The notes under the pieces: model-generated
What the model saw: only the letters and a program-made list of their open reading frames with translations
Told to the model about the DNA's origin: nothing
The model's database searches: none
Shown: positions 45,041 to 53,576 of the stretch, one piece after another
How positions within the stretch are numbered: the stretch's first letter is position 1
Layout of the letters: every line of letters begins with the position of its first letter
From: Pseudomonadota bacterium
Lineage (GTDB): Bacteria > Pseudomonadota > Gammaproteobacteria > Burkholderiales > Burkholderiaceae_C
DNA: 54,621 nt
Reading direction: 5' to 3'
Assembly: GCA_963204815.1 (NCBI GenBank)
Contig: CAUJHQ010000007.1
Location: 1-54,621 of the forward strand
Position numbers and translations under genes: made by a program

Positions 45041-46267
45041 TCAATCCGGGCGGCGCCCGAGGCGCATGGCCGCGAACAGCGCCGCGGTGGCCGCGAACAG
45101 CGCCGCAGCGGCGAGCGCGCCGCGCGTGCCGATGGCGGCGGCGAAGGCACCGCCGACCAGCGCGCCGGCGAGCGTGGCGCCCTGCCCCAGCGCCCGCAGG
45201 CCGGCGTCGGCGCGAGCCAGCAGGTCGGGCTCGACGAGGGTCTGGCGCAGCGTGCGGTCGTGCACCTCGTGCACGGTGTGGCCGGCATCGCCGACGACCT
45301 GCTGCGCGACCAGCAGCAGCGCACCGGCCACCCCCGGCGCACCGACCAGCGGCACGCAGGCCGCCCCCAGCGCGAACAGCGCCAGCCCGCAGGCGATGGC
45401 GCGGCCGGGGCCGAGGCGCCGCCCCAGCCACGGCGCGACGGCGGCCCCGGCCACCGCGCCGACACCGCCGAGCGCGAAGATCAACCCGAGCCAGCCGGTC
45501 GCGAAGCCGATGTCGCGTGCGACGAAGATCATGTAGCTCGTGGCCGACAGCGACATCGACATCGCCATCAGCACTTCGAGCACGGCCAGCGCGCGCAGCG
45601 AGCGCTGCGCGGCGACGGCGCGCAGGCCTTCGGTGGCATCGTGCGCCAGGCGGGCGAGCAGGCCCCGCGGACGCGGCGCGGCCGCCACCGGCGGCACCTC
45701 GGCAACGCCACGCAGCGCGAACGCGGACGCCAGGTAACTGAGCGCGTCGACGGCAAGCGCCACCACCGCGCCCAGCCACTGGAACAGCCAGCCGCCGAGC
45801 GCGAAGGCGGCCGTCTCGCTGAGGCTGGCGACGGCCGACAGCTTCGCGTTCTGCGCCGCCAGTGCCTCCGCGCTCCCGCGCTGCGCGAGCCACGCCGACC
45901 GCGCGAGCTCGAAGACGAGCGTCAGCACGCCGGCCGCGGCCGCCGCCAGCAGCAACGCCGAGAACACAAGCACGCCCTGCCACGCGGCCCAGGCGACGGC
46001 GCCGAGCAGCGCCGCCCGCGCCAGGTCGGCCGCCACCATCACGCCACGCTTGCCGGCACGGTCGACGACGCCACCGAGCAGCAGCCCGCCGAGCGCGGCG
46101 GCCGCGACATCGGCGACCAGCAGCCAGCCCATCTGCCACGGCGTGGCGGCCAGCGACAGCGCCGCGATCCACGGGATCGCGAGCCGGCTCAGCATCGAGC
46201 CGAAGTTGGACATGCCCTCGGCCGCCAGCACGCGGCCGAAGTCGCGTGAGGCGGCGGGGTCGGTCAT
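45041..46267 (-). CDS. MFS transporter
   Basis: The 408-residue protein has about twelve hydrophobic segments and a short MFS motif A-like loop (GGVVDRAGKRGVMVAADL, residues 65-82). It resembles the enterobactin exporter EntS / macrolide efflux group of MFS proteins (early FGRVLAAEGMSNFGSMLSRLAIPW). Substrate unknown. It is first in an apparent operon with the MoaD-like and BNR genes. It follows ahpF on the same strand by 26 bases. Confidence 0.87.
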   Translation of the reverse strand: MTDPAASRDFGRVLAAEGMSNFGSMLSRLAIPWIAALSLAATPWQMGWLLVADVAAAALGGLLLGGVVDRAGKRGVMVAADLARAALLGAVAWAAWQGVLVFSALLLAAAAAGVLTLVFELARSAWLAQRGSAEALAAQNAKLSAVASLSETAAFALGGWLFQWLGAVVALAVDALSYLASAFALRGVAEVPPVAAAPRPRGLLARLAHDATEGLRAVAAQRSLRALAVLEVLMAMSMSLSATSYMIFVARDIGFATGWLGLIFALGGVGAVAGAAVAPWLGRRLGPGRAIACGLALFALGAACVPLVGAPGVAGALLLVAQQVVGDAGHTVHEVHDRTLRQTLVEPDLLARADAGLRALGQGATLAGALVGGAFAAAIGTRGALAAAALFAATAALFAAMRLGRRPD

Positions 46268-46293
46268 CGCCGCATGCTACGCGGCGGTGGCGT

Positions 46294-47841
46294 TCAGCCC
46301 GGCTGGCGGATCAGGTGGTCGAAGGCCGACAGCGCCGCCTTCGCGCCTTCGCCGGCGGCGATGACGATCTGCTTGTACGGCACCGTCGTCGCGTCGCCCG
46401 CGGCGTACACGCCTGGCACGCTGGTGGCGCAGCGCTCGTCGACGAGGATCTCGCCGAAGCGGCTGAGCTCGACCGTGCCCTTCAGGAACTCGGTGTTCGG
46501 CACGAGGCCGATCTGCACGAACACGCCGGCCAGTTCCACGCGATGCGTGGCGCCGCTGGCGCGGTCTTCGTAGACCAGGCCGTTCACCTTCTGGCCGTCG
46601 CCGGTGATCTCGGTCGTCTTCGCGTTCACGTGGATCGCCACGTTGGGCAGGCTCTTCAGCTTGTTGACGAGCACCGCGTCGGCCTTCAGCGCGTCGGCGA
46701 ACTCGATCAGCGTCACGTGCTCGACGACGCCGGCGAGGTCGATCGCCGCTTCCACGCCCGAGTTGCCGCCGCCGATGACCGCGACCTTCTTGCCCTTGAA
46801 GAGCGGCCCGTCGCAGTGCGGGCAGTAGGCCACGCCCTTGTTCGCGTACTCGGCCTCGCCGGGCACGTTCACCTTGCGCCAGCGCGCGCCGGTGGCCAGC
46901 ACCAGGCTCTTCGCCTTCAGCGCGGCGCCGTTCTCCAGCTCCACGGTGATCGTCGCGCCCGGCTCGATGGCGGCCACGCGCTGGCCGGCCATCAGGTCGA
47001 CGTCGTAGGCGCGCGTGTGCGCTTCCAGCGCGGCGGCGAACTTCGGACCCTGGGTCTCGAGCACCGAGATGAAGTTCTCGATGCCCATCGTGTCCAGCGT
47101 CTGGCCGCCGATGCGTTCGGCGACGATGCCGGTGCGGATGCCCTTGCGCGCCGCGTACACCGCGGCCGCCGCGCCGGCGGGGCCGCCGCCGACGACCAGC
47201 ATGTCGAAGGTGTCCTTGGCGGCGAGCTTCTTCGCTTCGCGCGCCGCGGCGCCGGTGTCGACCTTGGCCAGGATCTCGGTCAGCTCCATGCGGCCGGAAC
47301 CGAAGGGCTGGCCGTTCAGGAACACGGTGGGCACCGCCATGATCTGGCGCTCGTCCACTTCGGGCTGGAACAGGCCGCCGTCGATGGCGACGTGCTTCAC
47401 GCGCGGGTTCAGCACCGCCATCAGGTTCAGCGCCTGGACCACGTCCGGGCAGTTGTGGCAGGTCAGGCTCATCCAGGTCTCGAACACCAGGTCGGCATCC
47501 AGCGCCTTGACCTGGTCGATGACCTCGGCCTCCACCTTCGGCGGGTGGCCGCCGGCCTGCAGCAGCGCCAGCACGAGCGAGGTGAACTCGTGGCCCATCG
47601 GGATGGCCGCGAAGCGCACGCCCATGTCGGCACCGGCACGGGTGATCTGGAACGAGGGCCGACGCTCGGCGCCACCATCGAAGCGCGCGCTGACGAGATC
47701 GCTCAGACCGGCAATCTCCTCCAGCAGCTCGCGCATCTGGCGCGCGGTGTCGCTCTCGTCGAGCGACGCGATCAGCTCCACCGGCTGCGTGATGCGGCCG
47801 AGATAGGCGCCGAGTTGCGCCTTGATGTTGGCGTCGAGCAT
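46294..47841 (-). CDS. ahpF: Alkyl hydroperoxide reductase subunit F
   Basis: AhpF passes electrons from NADH through FAD to AhpC. It has 515 residues, the normal length. The N-terminal double-thioredoxin-like domain has CHNC (Cys128 and Cys131). The TrxB-like part has FAD motif [17 protein letters not shown], the redox pair CPHC (Cys340 and Cys343), NAD motif [13 protein letters not shown] and late [16 protein letters not shown] chose the ATG at 47841 (MLDANIKAQ). It follows ahpC by 38 bases, the usual order. Confidence 0.96.
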   Translation of the reverse strand: MLDANIKAQLGAYLGRITQPVELIASLDESDTARQMRELLEEIAGLSDLVSARFDGGAERRPSFQITRAGADMGVRFAAIPMGHEFTSLVLALLQAGGHPPKVEAEVIDQVKALDADLVFETWMSLTCHNCPDVVQALNLMAVLNPRVKHVAIDGGLFQPEVDERQIMAVPTVFLNGQPFGSGRMELTEILAKVDTGAAAREAKKLAAKDTFDMLVVGGGPAGAAAAVYAARKGIRTGIVAERIGGQTLDTMGIENFISVLETQGPKFAAALEAHTRAYDVDLMAGQRVAAIEPGATITVELENGAALKAKSLVLATGARWRKVNVPGEAEYANKGVAYCPHCDGPLFKGKKVAVIGGGNSGVEAAIDLAGVVEHVTLIEFADALKADAVLVNKLKSLPNVAIHVNAKTTEITGDGQKVNGLVYEDRASGATHRVELAGVFVQIGLVPNTEFLKGTVELSRFGEILVDERCATSVPGVYAAGDATTVPYKQIVIAAGEGAKAALSAFDHLIRQPG

Positions 47842-47879
47842 GGCTCTCTTTCTCTTTCCGAAGTGCTTGTCGAAGCGAC

Positions 47880-48443
47880 TTAGATCTTGCCGACCAGGTC
47901 GAGGCTCGGGGTCAGGGTGGCGGCGCCTTCGTTCCACTTGGCCGGGCAGACCTGGCCGGGGTTCTTGGCGACGTACTGCGCGGCCTTCAGCTTGCGCAGC
48001 GTTTCCTTGACGTCACGCGCGATGGCGTTGTCGTGGATCTCGGCGGTCTTCACCACGCCTTCCGGGTTGATGACGAAGGTGCCGCGCAGCGCCAGGCCTT
48101 CTTCTTCGATGTGCACGCCGAACATGCGGGTCAGCTGGTGCGTCGGGTCGCCGACGAGCGGGAACTTCGCCTTGCCGACGGCCGGGGAGGTCTCGTGCCA
48201 CACCTTGTGCGCGAAGTGCGTGTCGGTGGTGACGATGTAGACCTGCGTCTCGAGCTTCTGGAACTCGGCGTAGTTCGAGGCCGCGTCTTCCACTTCGGTC
48301 GGGCAGTTGAACGTGAAGGCGGCCGGCATGAAGATGAAGGCCGACCACTGGCCCTTGATCGACTCGTTCGTGACTTCGACGAACTTGCCGTTGTGGAAGG
48401 CCTGGGCCTTGAACGGCTGCACTTGCGTGTTGATGATCGACAT
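47880..48443 (-). CDS. ahpC: Alkyl hydroperoxide reductase subunit C (2-Cys peroxiredoxin)
   Basis: AhpC reduces peroxides and peroxynitrite in the cytoplasm. It has 187 residues. The peroxidatic Cys47 lies in FNCPTE (usually FVCPTE) and the resolving Cys166 in [20 protein letters not shown] is typical. The Asn before the peroxidatic Cys is a conservative change. It heads ahpC-ahpF. The 132-base upstream gap holds repeated GATAG/CTATC elements that recall OxyR half-sites. Confidence 0.97.
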   Translation of the reverse strand: MSIINTQVQPFKAQAFHNGKFVEVTNESIKGQWSAFIFMPAAFTFNCPTEVEDAASNYAEFQKLETQVYIVTTDTHFAHKVWHETSPAVGKAKFPLVGDPTHQLTRMFGVHIEEEGLALRGTFVINPEGVVKTAEIHDNAIARDVKETLRKLKAAQYVAKNPGQVCPAKWNEGAATLTPSLDLVGKI

Positions 48444-48504
48444 GGAGAACGTCCTTTCGGTTGCAGTGGAGGGATATCGAGAGCGGCTATCGGAACCGCG
48501 CGAT

Positions 48505-48524
48505 GGATAGATTATTGGCTATCC
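48505..48524. promoter_or_regulatory. Inverted repeat in the ahpC upstream region
   Basis: GGATAG (48505-48510) and CTATCC (48519-48524) form a 6-base repeat with an 8-base AT-rich spacer. Further CTATC (48487-48491) and GATAG (48560-48564) copies flank it. OxyR sites use ATAG-N7-CTAT, so this is close but one base too wide. Confidence 0.35.
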
Positions 48525-48530
48525 CGCATT

Positions 48531-48560
48531 CCCCGCCGATTGGCATTGCCTAAGGCGGGG
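48531..48560. repeat. CCCCGCC/GGCGGGG inverted repeat before the dehydratase gene
   Basis: CCCCGCC (48531-48537) pairs with GGCGGGG (48554-48560) around a 16-base spacer, ending 15 bases before the ATG of the D-serine dehydratase-like gene. It may be an operator or a leader hairpin. Confidence 0.35.
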
Positions 48561-48575
48561 ATAGCATCCCGGGCC

Positions 48576-49697
48576 ATGGACCTCTCCTCCCTGCCCACCC
48601 CCTGCGCACTCGTCGACGAAGCGCGCGTCGCCCACAACATCGAGCGCATGGCCGCGCAGATGCGCCGCCTGGGCGTGGCGCTGCGCCCGCACGTGAAGAC
48701 GGCCAAGAGCCTGCCCGTGGCCGAGCGCCAGCGCGCCGCCGGCGCGCGCGGCATCACGGTGTCGACGCTGAAGGAAGCCGAGCAGTTCTTCGCCGCCGGC
48801 TTCGACGACATCCTCTACGCCGTCGGCATCGTGCCGGGCAAGCTGGCGCAGGTGCGGGCGCTGCGCGAGCGCGGCTGCAAGCTGAAGGTGATCGTCGACT
48901 CGCTGCCCGCCGCGCAGGCGGTGGCGGCGGCGGGCCACCCGTTCGAGGTGCTGATCGAGATCGACACCGACGACCACCGCGCCGGCGTGAAGCCCGAGGA
49001 AGCGCGCCTGCTGGACATCGGCCGCGCGCTGCACGAAGGCGGCGCCGTGCTCGCCGGCGTGATGACGCACGCCGGCGCCAGCTACGAACTGCACGACCCC
49101 GAGGCGCTCGCCGCGATGGCCGAGCAGGAGCGCGCCCGCTGCGTGCGCGCCGCCGAGCGGCTGCGCGCCGCCGGCCTGCCCTGCCCCATCGTCAGCGTCG
49201 GCTCCACGCCCACCGCGCTGTCGGCACGACGGCTCGACGGCGTGACCGAGGTGCGCGCCGGCGTCTACGTGTTCCACGACCTCGTGATGCTGAACGTGGG
49301 CGTGTGCAACGCCGACGAGATTGCGCTCAGCGTGCTCGCCACCGTGATCGGCCACCAGGACGAGAAGGGCTGGGTGCTGACCGACGCCGGCTGGATGGCG
49401 ATGAGCCGCGACCGCGGCACGCAGGCGCAGCCGGTCGACTACGGCTACGGCGCCGTGTGCGACGAAGCCGGCCGCCTGATCGACGGCCTGGTGATGAGCG
49501 GCGCCAACCAGGAGCACGGCATCGTCGGCTGGCGCGATGGCCACGTCGACGCCACGCTCGCCCAGCGATTCCCGCTCGGAACGCGGCTGCGGATCCTGCC
49601 CAACCACGCCTGCGCCACGGCGGCGCAGTTCCCGCACTACGAGGTGATCGGCCGCGACGGCGCGCTCACACGCTGGGAGCGCTTCGGTGGCTGGTGA
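48576..49697 (+). CDS. D-serine dehydratase-like PLP enzyme (DSD1/D-threonine aldolase family)
   Basis: The 373-residue protein has a fold-type III PLP barrel: PLP lysine Lys41 in RPHVKTAKS, GSTPTALSARR (phosphate site), and the C-terminal metal motif His344-Ala-Cys346 (LPNHACATA). Eukaryotic D-serine dehydratases bind zinc with the same His-x-Cys pair, while D-threonine aldolases use His-x-Asp. I therefore favour D-serine dehydratase (D-serine to pyruvate and ammonia), with aldolase as the alternative. The ATG at 48576 starts MDLSSLPTPC. Its end overlaps the RidA gene by 11 bases. Confidence 0.87.
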   Translation: MDLSSLPTPCALVDEARVAHNIERMAAQMRRLGVALRPHVKTAKSLPVAERQRAAGARGITVSTLKEAEQFFAAGFDDILYAVGIVPGKLAQVRALRERGCKLKVIVDSLPAAQAVAAAGHPFEVLIEIDTDDHRAGVKPEEARLLDIGRALHEGGAVLAGVMTHAGASYELHDPEALAAMAEQERARCVRAAERLRAAGLPCPIVSVGSTPTALSARRLDGVTEVRAGVYVFHDLVMLNVGVCNADEIALSVLATVIGHQDEKGWVLTDAGWMAMSRDRGTQAQPVDYGYGAVCDEAGRLIDGLVMSGANQEHGIVGWRDGHVDATLAQRFPLGTRLRILPNHACATAAQFPHYEVIGRDGALTRWERFGGW

Positions 49698-50076
49698 TCG
49701 GCGCGAGGTGGTCCACCCCGACGGCATGGCGCGGCCGGGCGGGCACTACAGCCATGCGGTCGTCGGCGGCGGGCTGGTCTTCGTGGCCGGGCAACTGCCC
49801 ATCGCGCCCGACGGCACCAAGCTGGCCGACGCGCCCTTCGAACAGCAGGCCGCGCAGACGCTGGCCAACGTGGCGGCGGCGCTGCGCGGTGCCGGCAGCG
49901 GCATCGACAAGCTGGTGCAGGTGCGCGTGTACCTCGTCGACATCGCCGACTGGGCGGCCTTCAACGCGGTCTATGCGGCGTGGATCGGCGAAACGAGGCC
50001 GGCGCGCGCGGTGGTGCCGGTGCAGCTGCTGCACTACGGCTTCCGGATCGAGATCGAGGCCGTCGCCGTCGCCTGA
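49687..50076 (+). CDS. RidA/YjgF-family enamine/imine deaminase
   Basis: The 129-residue protein has the RidA fold: HYSHAVVGGGLVFVAGQLPI, QTLANVAAALRGAGSG, and RPARAVVPVQLL containing the catalytic Arg (PAR). Family members hydrolyse 2-aminoacrylate and similar enamines, which PLP dehydratases release. The start is probably the GTG at 49687, which overlaps the dehydratase gene by 11 bases; a GTG at 49708 or ATG at 49726 is possible. Pairing with a D-serine dehydratase gives a coherent pathway. The gene converges on the aldo/keto reductase gene. Confidence 0.88.
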   Translation: MAGDRREVVHPDGMARPGGHYSHAVVGGGLVFVAGQLPIAPDGTKLADAPFEQQAAQTLANVAAALRGAGSGIDKLVQVRVYLVDIADWAAFNAVYAAWIGETRPARAVVPVQLLHYGFRIEIEAVAVA

Positions 50077-50092
50077 ACGGAGGTGGCGCCGT

Positions 50093-50953
50093 TCAGGCCA
50101 CGCCGTGGCCCATGCTGGCCACCCAGACGCGCGTCCAGTCCTCGCGCGACATCGGGATCGCGAGCGCGGCCACCGCCTCGCGCAGAGCCTCGACGCGCCC
50201 GCTGCCGGTGATCGGCCGCGGCCGCGACGGGTGGCGCAGGATCCACGCGTAGGCCATCGTCGCCGCCGAGGCGCCGTGCGGGCGGCCCAGGTCCTCGAGC
50301 ACAACGCGCACGCGGCGCGCCTGCTCGTCGTCGCCGAACAGCCGGCCGCGCGCCAGCGGCGACCAGGCCATCGGCGGCAACTGCAGGTCGGTGCACTGTT
50401 CCAGCGTGCCGTCGGCGAGCGCCTTCATCTGCAGCGGCGAGAACTCGACCTGGTTCGTCGCCAGCGGGTGGCGCCGGTGCAGCGCCGCGAACTGCGCCGC
50501 CGAGTGGTTGCTGACGCCGAAGGCCAGCACCTTGCCCGCCTTGTGCAGCGCGCGGAAGGCCTCGGCGATCTCGTCGGGCTCGGCCAGCGGGTCGGGCCGG
50601 TGGATCAGCAGCAGGTCGATGCGGTCGGTGCGCAGCGCCTGCAGCGACGCGTCGACCGACGCCAGCAGGTGCGCGCGCGAGCTGTCGTAGTGATTCAGCC
50701 GATGCGCCGGCCGCGCTGGCGACACCAGCCGGATGCCGCACTTGGTGACGATCTGCAGCCGCTCGCGCAGGCCGGGCGCGGCCGCCAGCGCCTCGCCGAA
50801 CAGCGCCTCGACCGTGTAGCCGCCGTAGAGGTCGGCGTGGTCGAAGCTCGTGATGCCCAGCTCGATGGCCTGCTCGATCCAGCGCACGCGCGCCGGCACC
50901 TCCAGCCGCCATTCGTGCAGCCGCCACAGGCCGGCGACGACGGGCGACAGCAC
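50093..50953 (-). CDS. Aldo/keto reductase
   Basis: The 286-residue protein has the AKR barrel with DHADLYGGY (catalytic Asp and Tyr), VTKCG (catalytic Lys), LLIHRPDP (catalytic His) and a late GSGRVEALREAV (cofactor binding). It is the YdhF-like type. It uses NAD(P)H to reduce carbonyls in the cytoplasm; substrate unknown. The GTG at 50953 is the only fitting start, 14 bases after the DUF3501 stop, so it is probably the last gene of that run. Confidence 0.9.
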   Translation of the reverse strand: MLSPVVAGLWRLHEWRLEVPARVRWIEQAIELGITSFDHADLYGGYTVEALFGEALAAAPGLRERLQIVTKCGIRLVSPARPAHRLNHYDSSRAHLLASVDASLQALRTDRIDLLLIHRPDPLAEPDEIAEAFRALHKAGKVLAFGVSNHSAAQFAALHRRHPLATNQVEFSPLQMKALADGTLEQCTDLQLPPMAWSPLARGRLFGDDEQARRVRVVLEDLGRPHGASAATMAYAWILRHPSRPRPITGSGRVEALREAVAALAIPMSREDWTRVWVASMGHGVA

Positions 50954-50967
50954 GGTGCGCGGCGGGG

Positions 50968-51546
50968 CTAGGTCAGGTCGCCGGCCAGGCTGGCCAGCGT
51001 CTCCGGCGCGATCTGCAGGTGCGCCGGGTAGTTCGTGTGGTCGCAGCCCAGCTTGACGGCGGCGCCGGCGCGGATGGCCTGCTTAATCGCCGGGCTGAAC
51101 TCGAAGCGCACGAAGTGCACCGACGAGGTCTTCTCGGCGTTCTCGCGGTCCAGGTCCTCGTCGGCGATGGCGTAGACACGCGGGTGCCCCTCGACCTCGA
51201 CGAACATGCGGTCCTCGATGCCGATCAGGCGCGCCAGTTCGCGCTTGCGCTCGTGCGGGTCGGGGTACTCGAGCAGCATCGTCGCCTTCCAGTTGCTGCC
51301 GTCGGGCACCAGCGGCGCGTAGGCGTCGATCTCGCTCTGGATGCCGTCCTCGTCGAAGATCTTCTCGATGTGCAGCATCTCCTGGATCTGGCGGCGAATC
51401 GTCTTCTCGTCCTCGAACTGCAGCGTCACATGGTCGCCGAGCGCCACGCTGCGCAGCCGGCGGTGCGCGATGACCTCGGGCTTGCTGCTCTTGCGGATCT
51501 TCGAGTAGGCCTCCAGCGTCAGGAGGCTGTCGCGGGTGATGGTCAT
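50968..51546 (-). CDS. DUF3501-family protein
   Basis: The 192-residue protein matches DUF3501: an early YSKIRKSSKPEVIAHRRLR, then EDEKTIRRQIQEMLHIEKIF, and the terminal GCDHTNYPAHLQI with a conserved Cys and His. No function is established. It is found beside rubrerythrin and a heterodisulfide-reductase-like iron-sulfur protein in many proteobacteria, as here. The ATG at 51546 (MTITRDSLL) is favoured over a start 24 bases upstream. It starts 20 bases after the iron-sulfur gene stop. Confidence 0.82.
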   Translation of the reverse strand: MTITRDSLLTLEAYSKIRKSSKPEVIAHRRLRSVALGDHVTLQFEDEKTIRRQIQEMLHIEKIFDEDGIQSEIDAYAPLVPDGSNWKATMLLEYPDPHERKRELARLIGIEDRMFVEVEGHPRVYAIADEDLDRENAEKTSSVHFVRFEFSPAIKQAIRAGAAVKLGCDHTNYPAHLQIAPETLASLAGDLT

Positions 51547-51566
51547 GTCGTCGATTCCTTCGGGTG

Positions 51567-52907
51567 TCACAGTCCGTAGGCGGTGCGCACCATCGTCAGC
51601 GGGTGCTGCACTGCCTTGGCCGGCGTGCCGGCCTGTTGCATGCCCTGGGCGATGTGGTGGCCGGCCATCGGGCAGTCGCTGCCGATGACGTCGGGCTCGT
51701 CCTTGGCCATCGCCTTGAACACCGGCTTGCCGATCTTCATCGCCACCGGGTGGGTGGGCGTCTTCACACCGTAGGTGCCGGCATGGCCGGAGCAGCGCTC
51801 CACGGTGGTGAGCTTGACCTCGACCTTGGTGCCGACGAGCTTGAGCATCTCCTCGGTCTTCTTGCCGATGTTCTGCACGCGGCCGTGGCAGGGGATGTGG
51901 TAGCTCACCTTGCCCAGCGGGTTCTTGAAGTCAGTCTTCAGCAGCCCGTCCTTGTGGCGCGCGACGAGGTACTCGAAGGGGTCGAACATCGCCTCCTTCA
52001 CCGCCTGCGTGTCGGCGCACTGCGGGAACATCAGCGGCAGCTCCTGCTTGAACATCAGCGTGCAGCTGGGCACCGCGGAGACGATGGCCCAGCCCTCCTT
52101 CGCGTACTTCGCGAGCACGGGAATGTTGGCCGCCTTGTGCTCGGCCACCGCGTCGAGGTCACCGAGCTCGAGCTTGGGCATGCCGCAGCACTTCTCCTTC
52201 TCGACGATGACGTACGGGATGTCGTTGTGCTGCAGCAGGGCCAGCAGGTCGTGGCCGATGCCGGGCTCGTTGTAGTTGATGTAGCAGGTCGAGAAGATCG
52301 CCACCTTGCCCGGCGTGCGCTGACCGTTCGTCACCACCGTGGCCTTGGCCTTCTCGGCGCTCCAGCGGAAGCGCTTGGTCGCCAGCTCGGGCATCCACGC
52401 GTCGGGGTGCACGCCGAGCATCGAGTCCATCTGCTTGCGCGCGAACTTCGTCTTGTTCACCGCGTTGACGGCCTGCACGACGATGGGGATGCCGGCGAAC
52501 TGGCCGTGCACGTCGGTCGCGGCGAGGAACTTCTCGCCGCCCTTCACTTCGCCCTTCTTGTACTTGATGGCCTTGGCGCGCAGCATCAGGTGCGGGAAGT
52601 CCAGGTTCCACGCGTGCGGTGGCGTGTACGGGCACTTCGTCATGTAGCAGAGGTCGCACACGTAGCACTGGTCGACCACCTTCCAGTAGTCGTCCTCCTT
52701 GACGCCGTGCACCTCGCCGTCTTCGGTGGCGTCGACGAGGTCGAAGAGGTTCGGGAAGCTCTGGCACAGGCTCACGCAGCGGCGGCAGCCGTGGCAGATG
52801 TCGAACACGCGCTCCATCTCCTTCATCGCCAGGGCTTCGTCGTAGAAGTCCGGGTTCTGCCAGTCGATGGGATGCCGGGTCGGCGCTTCGAGGTTGCCTT
52901 CGCGCAT
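51567..52907 (-). CDS. Heterodisulfide reductase/glycolate oxidase-like iron-sulfur protein
   Basis: The 446-residue protein has two ferredoxin-type 4Fe-4S motifs in the first 100 residues ([11 protein letters not shown] and [12 protein letters not shown]). Two CCG-type cysteine-rich domains follow ([12 protein letters not shown] with [12 protein letters not shown], and [14 protein letters not shown] with [11 protein letters not shown]), as in HdrB, GlpC and GlcF. It should be a cytosolic electron carrier for a redox partner. The natural donor or acceptor is unknown; rubrerythrin is the obvious candidate by context. I chose the ATG at 52907 ([11 protein letters not shown]). It follows the rubrerythrin terminator. 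Confidence 0.88.
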   Translation of the reverse strand: MREGNLEAPTRHPIDWQNPDFYDEALAMKEMERVFDICHGCRRCVSLCQSFPNLFDLVDATEDGEVHGVKEDDYWKVVDQCYVCDLCYMTKCPYTPPHAWNLDFPHLMLRAKAIKYKKGEVKGGEKFLAATDVHGQFAGIPIVVQAVNAVNKTKFARKQMDSMLGVHPDAWMPELATKRFRWSAEKAKATVVTNGQRTPGKVAIFSTCYINYNEPGIGHDLLALLQHNDIPYVIVEKEKCCGMPKLELGDLDAVAEHKAANIPVLAKYAKEGWAIVSAVPSCTLMFKQELPLMFPQCADTQAVKEAMFDPFEYLVARHKDGLLKTDFKNPLGKVSYHIPCHGRVQNIGKKTEEMLKLVGTKVEVKLTTVERCSGHAGTYGVKTPTHPVAMKIGKPVFKAMAKDEPDVIGSDCPMAGHHIAQGMQQAGTPAKAVQHPLTMVRTAYGL

Positions 52908-52930
52908 GGTGCGGGTGCTCTGCAGGGGTC

Positions 52931-52966
52931 TGGAAAAGAACAAGGGGCCTCACCGACCCCTTGTTC
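52931..52966 (-). terminator. Intrinsic terminator (rubrerythrin) or attenuator
   Basis: GAACAAGGGG (52938-52947) and CCCCTTGTTC (52957-52966) form a perfect 10-base-pair stem with a 9-base loop. On the minus strand TTTTCC follows. It lies 20 bases past the rubrerythrin stop and 31 bases before the iron-sulfur gene start, so readthrough would set the ratio of the two. Confidence 0.8.
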
Positions 52967-52985
52967 ACGTGCGGCGCGGCCGGTC

Positions 52986-53408
52986 TCAGTCGACCAGCGC
53001 GTCCAGGGCCTTCTGGTAGCGGTTGGCGTGCGAGCGCTCGGCCTTGGCCAGCGTCTCGAACCAGTCGGCGATCTCGTCGAAGCCTTCCTCGCGGGCGGTC
53101 TTCGCCATGCCCGGGTACATGTCGGTGTACTCGTGCGTCTCGCCGGCGACGGCGGCGGCCAGGTTCTGGCGGCTGCTGCCGATGGGCAGGCCGGTGGCCG
53201 GGTCACCCGAGCCGTTCTCCAGGAATTCGAGGTGGCCGTGCGCGTGGCCGGTCTCGCCCTCGGCGGTGGAGCGGAACAGCGCCGCGACGTCGTTCTGGCC
53301 TTCCACGTCGGCCTTGTTCGCGAAGTACAGGTAACGGCGGTTGGCCTGCGATTCGCCGGCGAAGGCGTCCTTCAGGTTCTGCTCGGTCTTCGAGCCCTTC
53401 AATGCCAT
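52986..53408 (-). CDS. Rubrerythrin (without rubredoxin domain)
   Basis: The 140-residue protein is a four-helix di-iron protein: [20 protein letters not shown] (first Glu), [17 protein letters not shown] (ExxH-type), and in the second half [24 protein letters not shown] and [16 protein letters not shown]. It reduces hydrogen peroxide in the cytoplasm. The C-terminal rubredoxin (CxxC) domain of classic rubrerythrin is absent, so electrons must come from a separate partner. It is first in the cluster with the iron-sulfur and DUF3501 genes. Confidence 0.9.
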   Translation of the reverse strand: MALKGSKTEQNLKDAFAGESQANRRYLYFANKADVEGQNDVAALFRSTAEGETGHAHGHLEFLENGSGDPATGLPIGSSRQNLAAAVAGETHEYTDMYPGMAKTAREEGFDEIADWFETLAKAERSHANRYQKALDALVD

Positions 53409-53550
53409 GTCGTGCTCCTATGTCTTTGCCGTGTTTCGGTGGCGCAGTTGCACCGACCGGCGCAAACCATAGCGCCGCCGCCGGCCGGGGGCCAATTCAA
53501 AGCTTCAATGTGGCATATAGCCTGCGGCAATCGCCGCGATCAGATTCATT

Positions 53551-53569
53551 GATGAGAGAAGTTCTCATC
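53551..53569. promoter_or_regulatory. Palindrome in the rubrerythrin upstream gap
   Basis: GATGAGA (53551-53557) and TCTCATC (53563-53569) form a 7-base inverted repeat with a 5-base spacer, 143 bases before the rubrerythrin start and just past the esterase stop. It could be an operator or a weak terminator; there is no T run. Confidence 0.35.
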
Positions 53570-53576
53570 TGCAAGC

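Noticed and set aside
48505..48524. A formal OxyR site call
   Set aside because: The spacing is 8 instead of 7 bases and the second pair is out of phase, so only the repeat itself is reported.
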